Position numbers and translations under genes: made by a program. The notes below the pieces were generated by a model. The model was not told the origin of the DNA, did no database searches, and saw only the letters and a program-made list of their open reading frames with translations. Below are positions 23,771 through 35,619 of a stretch of 64,000 nucleotides of DNA, piece after piece. This stretch comes from Acytostelium subglobosum LB1 (taxonomy: Eukaryota > Evosea > Eumycetozoa > Acytosteliales > Acytosteliaceae). The stretch spans positions 434,001 through 498,000 of the forward strand of contig NW_012236522.1 in NCBI RefSeq assembly GCF_000787575.1, written 5' to 3'. Each line of letters opens with the position of its first letter. Within the stretch, counting starts at the first letter, position 1.

Positions 23771-25018
23771 TTCATGCACATTGAATGGATTGAAGACTGC
23801 AGCGAATATAATAGCAAATCAACAGACAATGAAACTAAACAATGGCAAGGCATAATCAACTCGATCTCAAAGGATGACTTAAGCGACTCACCCTCCCCAA
23901 TCGGATTTGGAAACATCACCGACCAAGTGTTGTGTAGTACAATACTTCAAATCACAATCAAACCATAAAAGCCTTATCGAGATAAGCGTGTGTGGAGCTT
24001 GGATGCTTACACCACACGGTCACTTTAACAACAGCAATCAATCTATATCGGTACTGATGGCACCGACCTACATTGCATGACATGGCATGAAATGGCAATA
24101 TCATTGATCGTTTGGGTTTTAATTATTGTTGTCGATATTACTTTGTAACGAATTATATTGGCTTGGATTGGCAACGGCAACAACAACATCATCCAACTTT
24201 AATTAATTAATGTGTCCTCTTTCATTCATTGGATACACTAATTCTTGCCAGAGGCCATTGAACTGATGAACTGAGAGATGTCTATATTGCCGCAACATCA
24301 TCGTAGACTGCATTGTCACATGTACCGGTAAATCAATTCAATCGATTGTCGATTACAACATCATTAACCTATTATCCCGAACGATGTAACATAACCATTG
24401 ATTGGTCTAGCGGGTATGTTATTCCATTGTTACCTCATGTCTCTCTTTGGTTGATGTGTATGTGTGTGTGTGGGGGGTATGTCCATCACACTCACTCTTT
24501 GATTACATGATTTATCGTGCTGATCATTACAACTGTGATGAGATTTACATTACCATTCACCACAACCAACACACTAACACACATAGACAGACAGACACTC
24601 GCCCTGGCTGATTGAAGAGCTAAGTGTGATGTCAGGTGTGTTTGTATGTATCGAGACATCATCAACCACACTAGTATGCCAAGTCGACAAGACATGATGA
24701 TCATCATCATTGGACGACAAAAAGGGAGGATGAAGAGGACGACAAGAGTATGCAAGAGTGGTAAGTGGTAAGTGGTTTCCGCATATCGCAACCTGACATA
24801 ATGAATGGGGCGTCGAGTTGTAATTGAATACCTCTTAGAGAATGAAGGGGAGCTGTCTGTTATAAAACCATGTGATGGTCACATTTCCACCTCCTTCATT
24901 CATTCATTCATTCATTCATTCATTCAATCAATCATTCATTCAATCTTTTCCAACCTTCCATTCATTCATTCTTTTCTTTCATAGTCAATTGGTTATCCAA
25001 TATCCAGCCAGATAAAGT
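23771..25018. other. Intergenic, 1.2 kb
   Basis: No gene is seen. Near 23970 CTTATC-GA-GATAAG forms a small palindrome, followed by complementary CGTGTG/CACACG pieces. GTGTGTGTGTGGGGGG lies near 24460, GACAGACAGACA near 24585, and an ATTC run at 24895-24945 precedes the UGPase leader. Confidence 0.45.
24895..24945. repeat. ATTC/AATC tetranucleotide run
   Basis: About a dozen consecutive CATT and CAAT units. It is one of the longest of the tetranucleotide runs that fill introns and spacers throughout the window. Confidence 0.85.
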
Positions 25019-26760
25019 ATGTACCCTGCCTTATTCCCCAATCAATCCCACCATTCATTCAATCATACTAACTTACTACAATCCCAAGCACCTGCAAAAA
25101 TGATGACACCAGACCAAGCCCATACTTCGCTTCCTCAATCACCTCAACTCAAGTCATTCTCCCAACGATCGGCAGATTCACCGGTGGAGGATGCCTTCTT
25201 GGAGAGACTGGAGAAGGTGGCCAACACTGCTCCCAACCCCTCGGTCAGAAGGGAGTTCCTTGAGAAGGAGATACCGGCAATGACCAGGTTGTTCTCAAGG
25301 TTCCTCAAGAACAGGAAGAAGACAATTGATTGGGAGAAGATCAAGCCACCTCCTGCAGAGATGGTTGTCAGCTACAAGGAGTTGCCTCCATGTGGTCACC
25401 AACGTCGTTCGGAATTGGCTGGAAAACTGGCTGTTCTCAAGCTCAATGGAGGTCTTGGCACTACCATGGGTTGCACTGGACCCAAGTCTGTAATCGAAGT
25501 TAGAGGAGAAAAGACTTTCCTTGATCTCTCTGTCCAGCAAATCAAGGTAAGTCACCAATCAATCAATCAATCTAACTTCAGTAAATCAATGAACTAACCA
25601 ACACCAATTAATCAAACAGGAAATGAATGAGTTCTATGATATTAGAGTACCATTGGTATTGATGAACTCATTCAACACTCATTCAGAGACTGGAAAGATT
25701 ATCCAAAAGTATAAACACTCTGATGTTTCAATTCATTCATTCAATCAGAGCCGTTTCCCAAGGGTGCTCAAGGATTCATTGATGCCAGTGCCCGACAAGA
25801 TGTTTGGAAATGATGCCGAGTGGTATCCACCTGGACACGGTGACGTCTTCTTTGCCCTCCACAACTCTGGACTCCTCGAGACCCTCATCAGTCAAGGCAA
25901 GGAGTATCTCTTCATCTCCAATGTTGACAATCTTGGTGCTGTAGTTGATTTTAGTAAGTTGAATATTCATTCTGGAAACGATATTTGAATGATCAAATGA
26001 TACTAACAATCAATCAATCACATTGTTAGACATTTTGAGTATGATGGAAGAGAGGAACTGTGAATATGTGATGGAGGTCACCAACAAGACACGCGCAGAT
26101 GTAAAGGGTGGCACGTTGATTGAGTATGAGGGCAAGGCCAAGTTGTTGGAGATTGCTCAATGTCCTTCGGATAAGGTTGAGGAGTTCAAGTCAATCAAGA
26201 AGTTTAAGATCTTCAATACCAACAACATCTGGGTCAACCTTAAGGCCGTCGACCGTGTAATCAAGCAGAGCCTACTCGACGACATGGATATCATTGTCAA
26301 TCCAAAGTCCGTTGATGGCAAGAATATCCTTCAGTTGGAGATTGCTGCTGGTGCCGCCATTGAATTCTTCAACAATGCTCGTGGAGTCAATGTTCCTCGC
26401 TCCAGATTCCTGCCAGTCAAGTCCACTTCGGACCTCTTCATCGTGCAGTCCAATCTGTATGAGTTGGAGAAGGGCATGCTTGTGATGAACAAGAATCGTC
26501 CATTCACCACGATCCCACTGGTCAAGCTTGGTGATATGTTCAAAAAGGTATCCGACTACCAGTCCCGAATCAAGGGTGTGCCAGACATTTTGGAACTTGA
26601 TCAGCTGACAGTGTCGGGCGACGTGACCTTTGGAGCCGATATGGTACTCCGAGGCAATGTCATCGTCGTTGCCAACCATGGATCAAGGATTGACTTGCCC
26701 GAGGGTTCAGTCTTTGAGAATAAGGTCATCTCTGGTAACCTGCGCATCCTCGAGCAGTGA
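25019..26760 (+). CDS. UTP-glucose-1-phosphate uridylyltransferase (UDP-glucose pyrophosphorylase)
   Basis: Exons end at 25546, then 25620-25953 and 26030-26760. Two starts are possible. ATG at 25019 gives 530 residues, but it lies inside GTATGT followed by TACTAAC-like and CCAAG signals, so 25021-25088 could be a leader intron; ATG at 25100 (MMTPDQAH) gives 503 residues, the usual family length, and I prefer it. Clear motifs are LAVLKLNGGLGTTMGCTGPK (nucleotide-binding loop with catalytic lysine), WYPPGHGDVFFALHNSG (uridine binding), EYLFISNVDNLGAVVDF and IWVNLKAVDRV, with a left-handed beta-helix C-terminus. The enzyme makes UDP-glucose from UTP and glucose-1-phosphate in the cytosol for glycogen, cellulose and glycoproteins. 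Glycogen phosphorylase, which supplies the same glucose-1-phosphate, lies 9 kb away. AATAAA is at 26791. Confidence 0.95.
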
Positions 26761-26857
26761 CACTCATGTTGTAACAAAGCATCAATCAATAATAAACAAC
26801 CAAAACTCTGATTTCTTAATGTAATGGATGGTACTACTTCTACAACTACTTTATTGT

Positions 26858-29800
26858 TTACATAAAGGGATGAGACGGTCGACCATTGTGAACGTTGAAG
26901 AATGAACTGGCGTTGCCATTGTCTAACAGTGGTGATCTTGGAGTTGAGTGGGGATTGAGTGAAGGTGATGTGATGGTGTGTCCAATTGGCAGCGACATGC
27001 CACCAGTGCCAAGAAACGATGAGGATGATGGCAATGAGTTGAGTGCGAATGAGTTACTGAGTGCACTATTGTCCAAATAGTAATTGCTTCCACCACCTGA
27101 CAGCAATGGATCCCAAGTGTTGTTGTTGATGTTGTTGTTAAAGTTGTTCATGTTGTTGTTGATGTTTGAACCATTGAAGCCCAAAATGTTGTTGTTGATA
27201 TTGCTACCAGAGTTGTTCATGTATTGGTTGACATTCATTGGAGGTTGTTGATGAAGTTGATGGGATAGGAATGGTGTTGAGATGTTGAAAGGGTTGCTGT
27301 TGTTTGGTCTGTGTATGGTTTGTCCGATTGAGGCTAGAGGCGCTAGTGATGGTGTTGTTGTGGTGATGGTTGTCGTTGTTGTGATGGTCTGGTGGTTCAT
27401 TCCAAGGGGATAGGGATGTAAAGAGGCAGACTGACCACTCTGCTCCATACCAACTGCGCTCGGTTTGATAAAGTCGTGTTGGTGCTTATGCTGCTGTTGC
27501 TGGTGGTCAAGCCCACGACCACGGTGAAGTGGCGCGTTGGATAGGGCGTGACTGGGATGACCGGTTGATAGAAAGTCAATGTTGGCAGCGGCACCAATTG
27601 GTTTGAAAAAGTATGCCGCCGCTGATGCTGTTGCATTTCCATGTTGTTGTAGCGTCTGCTTGTTGTTGATATTGTTGTTGTTATGTTCGCTATTTCCAAT
27701 AGATGTTGGAATGTGAATGTTATGCAGTATTGAGTCAATGTCATCATCATTACTTTCTGTCAATGATGATCTGAACTCTGCTGGGACTGGGTCATAAGAT
27801 AAAGTGTCATCCTGTTGTTGTAACATATGTAGGTTAGTTAGATGGCCAATGAATGAGGTGAGGTACACATACTTGTGAGTCATTGCTAAAGTTAAGCATT
27901 CGATGTGAAAGACCAAGATTTGGGTATGTGATTGAATGAGCTGGTTGAGTGGTTTGTGGACTTGACGGACAGTTGGTGGTGAGTTTCTGCATCTTTGGAA
28001 CAAAGTCGGGCGAGTTGGGACTCATTGGGGATTGTCTGTACTTGGAGGGCGTCAACAAGGTGTTGGGATCTGATGTGTTGAGGTTGTTGACTTGGATGGT
28101 TGGTGGTTGTGTGATCGATATGGAAGCTGAGGATGCAGGGGTTGACGATGATGCCGCCAATGGAGTGGCGGTGGATTGATTGGATACAGGCGCACAGTCT
28201 GGCAACACTTGAACCTTGGTCTGCTTTGGTTTGTTATGCTCCAAGGCCTTCTTATTCCTCTCCATTCGCTGTTGCTGTCTCTTTAGCTCCTTCTCGCGCA
28301 TCAGCTGTTCTTGCTTCTTTTGCTTTTCTGACTTCTCCTGGGACTGTGATGCCTTCAATTGATGAGCCCGCTCCTCCTCCTTACGTCTGGCCTCTTCCTC
28401 CTTCAACCTCTGTCTCTCACGCTGCTTCTCTGCCTGTTTCTCCTGTTCCTCCCTCTTCTTCAACAACAGCTCCTCCTCTTTCTGTTTCAGCTTTCTCTCC
28501 TTCTCCTCGCGCAGCAATCTCTGTTGTTCCCTCTGTTTCTCTGCCTTCTCCTTCTTTGACTTTGCCTTTTGCTCCTTCAACATTCTCTCCCTCTTCATCT
28601 TCTGTTCCTCCTCCTCAAGCAGACTTCTCTGTCTCTCCAATACCTGCTTCTCCCTATGTTTGATTGATTGATTGATTGGGTCAGCTGATGTTGGGGTGGG
28701 ACCATCCCATCTCATGAGTTGGACTTACTTGTAGGCGGCCAATATACGTTGTTCAAACATCTTTGAAGCAAAGACATGGAACATCTTTCGGCCTTCCTCC
28801 ATCTGCCTTTCTTCATCGTCGTCTTCATCATCTTCATCGTCATCATCGTATTCATCATCATCATCATAGTCATCGTCGTCATCATCATCTTCTTCATCAC
28901 CATCATCCTCGTGCACCAGGTACTCTTCGTCGCCAATGTCATCATCTTCATCCTCGTCATCGTCCTCATCCTCGTCATCATCGTCCTCGGCATATACATC
29001 AGTGTCACCGCCGACGTACTCCTCGAACTGCTCCTGCTGCTGCTCCAACTGATGCAGTAGCATGTGCTGTTGTTGCAGCTGCTGCATCTGACGCTGACTC
29101 AGTTGAATGATGCTGTTGCTTAGCTCGCGACTCTTGGCCTCGTCCATGCTGGGCTCATCCTGCGAGATTAGTTGGTCGGCGGGGTCGACCAGTGACTGCT
29201 CGTTGAACTCCTCGCGTCGCACGCGCTGCTCGGCCAGCCTCTCCATCAGCTCGACAAAGTGCTTGCCCTCGCGCTTCAAGTAGTCCTCCTCCGCCTGATA
29301 GATTGACCTCTCGGCCAGAGTTGTCGGGTTCGTCCTCGTTGAGTTGACCATGCCTTTGCTTGTTTGAATGTTGTTGCGATATGGTCTGGATGCATCATTA
29401 ACAGACATTGGTGGTGCGTACATTTGTCGCTGTTGTTGTTGTTGCTGCTGTTGTTGATGTAGTAGTTGTTGTTGTTGCTGTTGGTACTGCTGCTGTTGTT
29501 GTTGCTGCTGTTGATGATGATGCTGATGATGATGGTGGTGATGATGGTGATGATGACCACCAACATCAACCATGCCAGACGCTCTATCATTCATCCTTTC
29601 ATAGTATGAGTCATAGAGCAGCTCTAGCTCCTCTTCGATTACGGCACGCCTCTTGCCACACACGCCACATGTGCACGTGTGCTTCTGTTGGTCCTTCATC
29701 TTCCTCAGCAAGGTCTCCTTCTCAAGACGCACCAGCTCTCTTCTCTCCTCCTCGCTCAAAGAGATCCAAAACTCACTGAGCTTCTGTCTGTCAATGTCCT

Positions 29801-30296
29801 GATCTAGTGGGTCGATCTGCTGCATATGTTGTTGAGAGTTCACGTAGCTTGCCATCAAGTCAATGTCGCTGATGTTTGGTTTGCCTGATCCGCCACCACC
29901 CATCCTATTATTGTTGTTGATGTCATAGTCAAGACCTCTATTACTTGAAGTATTTGTATTCTTCTTATTCTTCTTATTCTTCTTCTTATTCTTCTTCTTT
30001 GATTGTTGTTGTTGAGAATGTTGAGATTGTTGAGATTGTTGAGAATGTTGTGAATGTTCATCGTCGATATCAACGTCATCATGATCATCATCCTCATCAA
30101 TATCAGATGCAGAACCATCTACTACTAATGATGAATAGGCAGCAATTTGTTGCCATGTTGGTTGTTGACCTGGTTGACCTTGTTCTTTAACAGATGATTG
30201 ATCATTATGTTGTTGATGTTGCTGTGTCTGTTGTTGTTGATGTTGTTGAACAACATTGACACTACTATCTTTTGTCACTCCTCTCTTCTTTGGCAT
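26858..30296 (-). CDS. NST1/FAM193-type coiled-coil protein
   Basis: Three exons on the minus strand, 30296-28729, 28653-27873 and 27811-26858, give 1100 residues. The N-terminal half is Gln/Asp/Lys-rich. Near residues 195-250 the segment LEKETLLRKMKDQQKHTCTC continues into GVCGKRRAVIEEELELLYDS; the C-x-C-x2-C zinc-binding-like cluster followed by an acidic helix is the hallmark shared by fungal Nst1 (salt-stress response) and animal FAM193. His/Gln tracts and a 65-residue almost pure Asp/Glu tract follow, then a long Lys/Glu/Arg coiled coil crossing the first intron. The C-terminus is Asn/Ser-rich and holds an LNFSNDSQDDTLSYDPVPAE stretch. Nst1 binds splicing or mRNA-decay factors in yeast; the role here is inferred only. 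The gene is convergent with UGPase, 97 bases apart, and divergent from AsnRS. Confidence 0.75.
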
Positions 30297-30550
30297 TTTA
30301 CTATTACTTCACTTATTGTGTTATGTATATAAGTATGAGTATGAGTATCTATGTATGTATCTATCTCTATCTTTATCTCTTTGCTTGGATGTGTTGTTTG
30401 ATAACTTTGAAGAATTGTTTGAAACTCTTCAGTTTTGCAACTTTTTGAAAAAAATGTGATTTTGATGAATGAATGAAAGTTCATTCGATTCGACTTTGTT
30501 GACGACATTGTTAGTCAATCGATCAATCAATCAAACAACATAGACATACA

Positions 30551-32056
30551 ATGAATAGAGTTGGTAGCACTGTATTCAAAAGATACTATCAGTGGCCTAG
30601 TACAATAAAACAGATTAGGTCACAAGCCTTGCCAACTGCAACAACTCCTCCATCAGCTGACAACAACACATCCACAACAACAGTGATCAATGGTTGGGTC
30701 AAATCAATAAGAGCTCAAAAGTCCATTGGATTCATGGAGTTGACTGATGGCTCATCGGTACAGGGTCTTCAGGTGATTGGTACTCCGGATCTGTTCAAGA
30801 ATGTTCAGCATGGTTCATGTGTGAAGGTGTCCGGTCAGCTTGTTCAGAGTCCTGGAAAGAATCAACAGGTGGAGCTGCAGCTCAAGTCGCCAGTGGAGGT
30901 CGTCGGTCCATGTCCAGAGGACTACCCTCTCCAGCCAAAGCATCATTCATTCGACTTTCTGAGAGAGATTGCACATCTTAGGTCGAGGTCCAACACACTG
31001 GGCGCGCTCATCCGTGTCAGGAGTCAGGCATCGTCCATCATTCATCAATACTTCCAAGAGCGTCACTTCAATCTTGTCCACACTCCACTCATTACAGCCA
31101 GTGATTGTGAGGGTGGTGGAGAGCAGTTCTCAGTGTCAGTCGATCATAAGCAGGCATCAACAAAGGATCAAACAACCCAACAACAACAACATCACTTCTT
31201 TGGCGAGCCTGCATTCTTGACGGTATCGGGTCAGTTGGAGGCAGAGATATTCGCGTCATCACATGGAAGAGTGTACACATTTGGTCCAACATTCAGAGCG
31301 GAGAAGTCCAACACAACTAGACATCTCTCTGAATTCTGGATGATTGAGCCAGAGATGGCCTTCATCAAACTTCAAGACAACCTCGACATTGCCGAAGACT
31401 TTATCAAGTTCACCATCAAGAACATCATGGAGAGATGTCCAGACGAAGTGGAGTTCTTCAACAAGTATGTATGAGTGACGAGTGATAGATAGATTGATTG
31501 ATTGATGGATGCTAACATGTGCACACTCAGACGCGTTGACACTGGACTCATGGAAAGACTGAAGAAGACATTGGATAATGAGTTCATTAGACTGCCTTAT
31601 ACAGAGGCTGTGAAGATATTGCAAGGAGAGAAGTATGGAAGTGCGATAAAGTGGGGCGATGACCTGCAGAGAGAGGATGAGAAGAACTTGGTCGAACATT
31701 ATAATGGTACACCAGTGTTTGTGATCGATTGGCCAAAACAGATCAAACCATTCTACACCAGGGAGAATGACGATCAGATCACTGTATCAAACATGGACCT
31801 GTTGGTACCGGGTGTAGGGGAGTTGATCGGTGGCAGTATAAGAGAGGAGAGGTACGATCGCATTGTACAAAGAATACGCGATATGAACATGGACGAGGAG
31901 TCGTATCGGTGGTACTTGGAGCTTAGAAAGTATGGATCAGCGCCACACGGTGGATTCGGTCTTGGATTTGAACGTTTGTTACAATACGTCACAGGTTTGC
32001 AGAATATCAGAGATGTAATACCAATACCAAGACATCAGAACTATTGTAAGTTCTAA
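30551..32056 (+). CDS. NARS2: Asparaginyl-tRNA synthetase, mitochondrial type
   Basis: Two exons, 30551-31464 and 31531-32056, give 479 residues. The N-terminus MNRVGSTVFKRYYQWPSTIK is basic, acid-free and amphipathic, as expected of a mitochondrial presequence. An OB-fold anticodon-binding domain follows (INGWVKSIRAQKSIGFMELT). The class II catalytic core has motif 2, FRAEKSNTTRHLSEFWMIEP, and motif 3 within GFGLGFERLLQYVTGLQNIR. The EFWMIEPEMAF reading is typical of AsnRS. The protein ends DVIPIPRHQNYCKF, a variant of the family's terminal FPR......F. It attaches Asn to tRNA(Asn) in the mitochondrion. The single intron has a GTATGT donor. The stop codon is only 46 bases from the stop of the convergent gene. 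Confidence 0.93.
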
Positions 32057-32102
32057 TCAATCAATCAATACATTCAATCATCCAATACATTCATTCAATC
32101 AA

Positions 32103-33456
32103 TCAAATGAATGAGTCCAACATCAAATCATTACTGATGTTGCTGATGTTGCTGATGTTGCTGATATTGCTGATGTTGCTGATGTTGCTGAGGTTGTTGA
32201 TATTGTTTCCAATACTTGTGTTGTTGCTGCCAATTGTTCCTATATTGCTACCTATGTCGTCTCCACTGCCAAGGACAGCACCGCTACCACTACTGTTTCT
32301 GCTGCTGTTGTGGTTGCTACTCTGGTCCAGCAGTGACTTGAGGAGACTAAACTCATCCATTGTGAAAGGGAACATGTCCTGCTTCTGCAACTGGTCAAAG
32401 TGATAGGTATTCTCCATCCTTTGAACATAATAGTTCATCTCGGATATAATCATCCCATACTTGGCCTTGGTATACACTTGTGGAAACTTCTCATGTATCA
32501 TCCACAATGTTATCAAGGATATTCCCATCTGTTGCAATGATGGTACCTCTTCAACAACAACAACAACATCAATACAGTTAGTATCGATCATGATTTCCAA
32601 CCTCAGTCAACACTACCTACCCTTAATCCACTTGAGGAGAACTGGAAGAATGATCTCCATTGACTCTTCTACACGCCTCAATGTGATTAGTAAAGTGGCT
32701 TAACTGATTGATCAAATGACACAGTCTTAATCATACCTTTGAGTTGGACAAATAGACTATAATCAAGGTCAGATAACAATTGTTGGAGTTCCTCGGAGAC
32801 AGGTCCATATCTCTTGTAAAGGTCAATAACTTCTTGATTGAAGTTGTTGTCCTGACCACTATCTCTTGATGATGGATTGGCCTTCTCGTAGAATACAATG
32901 TTGGTGCTCTTCGTATCGTTCTTTCTCCTTTTGTCTGCTAGTTGCTTGGTCTCCTGACTTCTAGATGTTGATACACCTGATGAAGAACTACTCTCATTAC
33001 TATCTTGTCTCATTATATTATTCAATACATTGAATGACTTGATAATCTTCTTCATATTCTCATGATGCTTCATATTCCAACGATACGTTTGCTCCTGGAA
33101 TTGAAACAACCTCTTCAATTGTAGATTGATGTCTAAAGTAACAACATAGATGTTAGATTTATGAAGTCCTAACAATCACTCATTCATTCATTCAATCCCT
33201 TACTCTCAATATCCAATTGTAACTCATGTAGTTGCTTTGGCGTAACCTCTACCAATGAAACATCCTTTGTGATGGACAATGTCTTTGATGTTGGGACAGC
33301 CGCTCCTGGAACCACTGCAGCGCCACCTACCTTGTGTGGAACAGTTGGATAAGGTAGTACTGGTGGGACGACTTGTGGCGCCTGTCCCTTGTTGTTCATC
33401 TTTCCATCTGCCTTGCCTCCAACTCCAATATTTGGATCTAAGTTCTTCTTGTTCAT
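32103..33456 (-). CDS. Unrecognised helical protein with C-terminal SNI repeats
   Basis: Four exons on the minus strand, 33456-33204, 33132-32737, 32698-32621 and 32548-32103, join in matching phases to 390 residues. The first 60 residues are Gly/Pro-rich. The rest is predicted helical: TPKQLHELQLDIESNINLQL, a YRWNMKHHENMKKIIKSF helix, a Ser-rich linker, then VIDLYKRYGPVSEELQQLLS and a hydrophobic bundle including LLITLRRVEESMEIILPVLL. The C-terminus contains perfect NIS triplet repeats encoded by a 9-base DNA repeat at 32133-32200. No signal peptide, membrane helix or catalytic motif is seen. I do not recognise a family; a subunit of a larger complex is a guess based on the amphipathic helices. 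It has several introns in conserved-looking positions, so it is a real gene. Confidence 0.65.
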
Positions 33457-33674
33457 CGTTGTACTAAGACTAGACGATTGTATGTATATATTTACAAGAT
33501 GGTAGTATGATTGAGTTTACTTGTTGTATGTTATGCTACTACTACATAATGTAGTCGCGACATGTACATGAGTGCATGTATGTATGAGTTAATGAGTGAG
33601 TGAGGGAGGGAGTGTGACAGAATGAATGATGTCCAAGATAGGTAGTGTTGTCTATATATGTATCTCTTTACCAC

Positions 33675-35166
33675 TTATGGACTTGTTGTGGGAGGAGATA
33701 CTAAATAGGAGTCGGCTACAAATGAGAATCCTGCATGAATATCAGAAAGTTAGTTCATTCATTCATTCATACTTATAATGATAAAGAGATAATAGGAAAT
33801 ATACATACCTTCAAAGTCCTTCTGAGGTATGTCTTGCACCTCATACTCGCCAGAGATTGTAAGTGTTGGCACTTCTTCAGTAAAGGTTGGGTCGATTTGA
33901 GTAGTGTCTAGCTTGTCCTTCACTCGAGGTATGTAGGGTGGCGCCACCTTCTTGTGATAGAGTGATTCCCAATCGATTGACTTGAAGAATGGATGACGTT
34001 TGATCTTGGTTGGATTGCATAGACGCTTGGATGGGTCCCTCTCCAGTAGCTCATCAATCAATGATCGTGCATCGGATGACATGGCACTGGGGAACACCAG
34101 ACGTTCGTGCAGTATCTTGTTATACATCTCCTTAGTGTTCTCACTAAAGAAAGGAGGCATACCAGTGAGCATCTCAAACATAAGTGATCCATATGCCCAC
34201 CAATCCACTGGCTTGCCATAACTCTTGCTGAGGACTACCTCTGGTGCCAAGTACTCTGGTGTGCCACAGAATGTCTTGGTCTTGTCCTTGGATGTGATGA
34301 AGCCTTCCTTGCATAGACCAAAGTCAGTCATACAGATGTGGCCATCCTTGGTCACCAGCAAGTTCTCTGGCTTCAGGTCTCTGTAGATGACGCCAGACAG
34401 ATGAAGATGCTCCAGAGCTAGTAGGATCTCCGCACAATAGAATCTTACACGTTCCTCACCAAATCTCTTCTCTTTCCTTAGATGGTAGAACAACTCGCCT
34501 CCATTGATGTAGTCCAGTATCAGATATAGCTTGTCCTCTGTCTGGAATGAATAGTGCAAGTTGACAAGGAATGGATGGCTGATCTTCTGAAGTACCACTC
34601 TCTCTGAGATAGTATGTATGACTTCATCATTCTCGACGATCTGATTCTTGGACAACACCTTCATGGCATAGATGTCGTTGGTGTCCTTCTTGCGCACCTG
34701 TAACACTTTGCCAAAGCTACCTTTGCCCACCAGTTTGAGTAGTTCAAAGTCGTCGACAGTCAACTTGGCAGGCTTCTTTATGGTGTCTGCATTGATTATC
34801 AAGTCCCTTTCTCTAGTCAATACCTCTATCCACCTATTCCTCGATTCATCATTATCTGCCATAACAAGTATTGTCCTTCCTGCTGTATGTATCTCAAACA
34901 CATGCTTCTTCTTCTTCTCTGATATCCTAATGAATCCAACAGTCTTTAAAGGTATTGTTCCTTTTGGCTCAGATGTATCCTGGATAATTATATAATTAAT
35001 GATTGATCAATATATTGATTTAAGATATACCTACACTCTTGGATTTATAATAGGATAACTCTCCTTTCCTAAGTATGAACCATCTCTTGCTCCAACTTTT
35101 AAATGATCCACCTTGTTTGGTCAAGTAACCTTCAATCTTTATTGGTGCCAATAGCTGTGATGACAT
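33675..35166 (-). CDS. pkbA: Protein kinase B / Akt homologue (PH domain plus AGC kinase)
   Basis: Three exons on the minus strand, 35166-35035, 34979-33809 and 33730-33675, give 452 residues, matching D. discoideum PkbA in size. The PH domain (residues about 8-100) starts IKIEGYLTKQGGSFKSWSKR, with the basic K..R..W.KRWF phosphoinositide-binding pattern. The kinase domain (about 121-378) has GKGSFGKV, YAMKVLSK, YRDLKPENLL, DFGLCKEG and the activation loop TKTFCGTPEYLAPE with its PDK1-site Thr. The last exon completes the hydrophobic motif FEGFSFVADSYL, the TORC2 site, so regulation by PDK1 and TORC2 is expected. It acts in chemotaxis at PIP3-rich membrane. An ATT triplet run of about 30 bases lies just before the start codon, and a strong double hairpin lies 175-215 bases upstream. 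Confidence 0.96.
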
Positions 35167-35339
35167 GGTAAAGTATATATTATTATTATTATTATTATTA
35201 TTATCTCTAGTCTAAATATATATTACAATTGATCAATGCTTCCACTTTGTTCCACCTACTTCCACATAATTATTATTTTTACGATCAAGTGTAGTTTAAC
35301 AGGTAACCCATCGAACAAACCAATCAAACCAATGATCAT

Positions 35340-35384
35340 AGGGGTGTTGATCGATTGATCAGAACCCCTTATATTACCAGGGGC
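35340..35384. other. Two mutually exclusive hairpins sharing one arm
   Basis: AGGGGT at 35340-35345 pairs perfectly with ACCCCT at 35364-35369, enclosing a second helix TGATC/GATCA with loop GATT. The same CCCCT (35365-35369) can instead pair with AGGGG at 35379-35383. The two folds compete for one arm. The function is unknown; the position is about 175-215 bases before the pkbA start codon. Confidence 0.55.
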
Positions 35385-35472
35385 TTTCTTCCTCTGCAAC
35401 ACTAGTTCGCTGTTTCCTCGCCATGATGGTCCTAGTAGGATAAAAATATAGTGTGTTGTGTGTCAGAGAGCA

Positions 35473-35619
35473 TCATTGATGAGTCTGAGCAAAAGGCACA
35501 CGTCCACACCCACCTCCACAAGCCCCACAACCCATGATTGTGAATCGACACACTCTGAAGGTTCTACAGCGGCTCGGGTTGTGATAACCCATGTGATCCA
35601 ACTGTTCATTGTGTACCAT
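35473..35619 (-). CDS. Possible small Cys/Gly-rich protein, 48 residues
   Basis: The frame from ATG 35619 to a TGA at 35473 reads MVHNEQLDHMGYHNPSRCRT and ends TIMGCGACGGGCGRVPFAQT followed by HQ. The CGACGGGCG block and regularly placed cysteines look less random than neighbouring frames, and local DNA is less repetitive. No family is recognised. It may instead be part of a longer leader or chance coding. Confidence is low. Confidence 0.2.
   Translation of the reverse strand: MVHNEQLDHMGYHNPSRCRTFRVCRFTIMGCGACGGGCGRVPFAQTHQ

Noticed and set aside
24895-24945. ATTC run as a CRISPR-like or satellite array
   Set aside because: It is a simple tetranucleotide run of the kind found throughout this genome, without unique spacers.
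32107-32403. Plus-strand Leu/Met-rich frame that looks like a membrane protein
   Set aside because: It is the reverse strand of the Asn-Ile-Ser repeat and Ser/Gly tail of the minus-strand gene.
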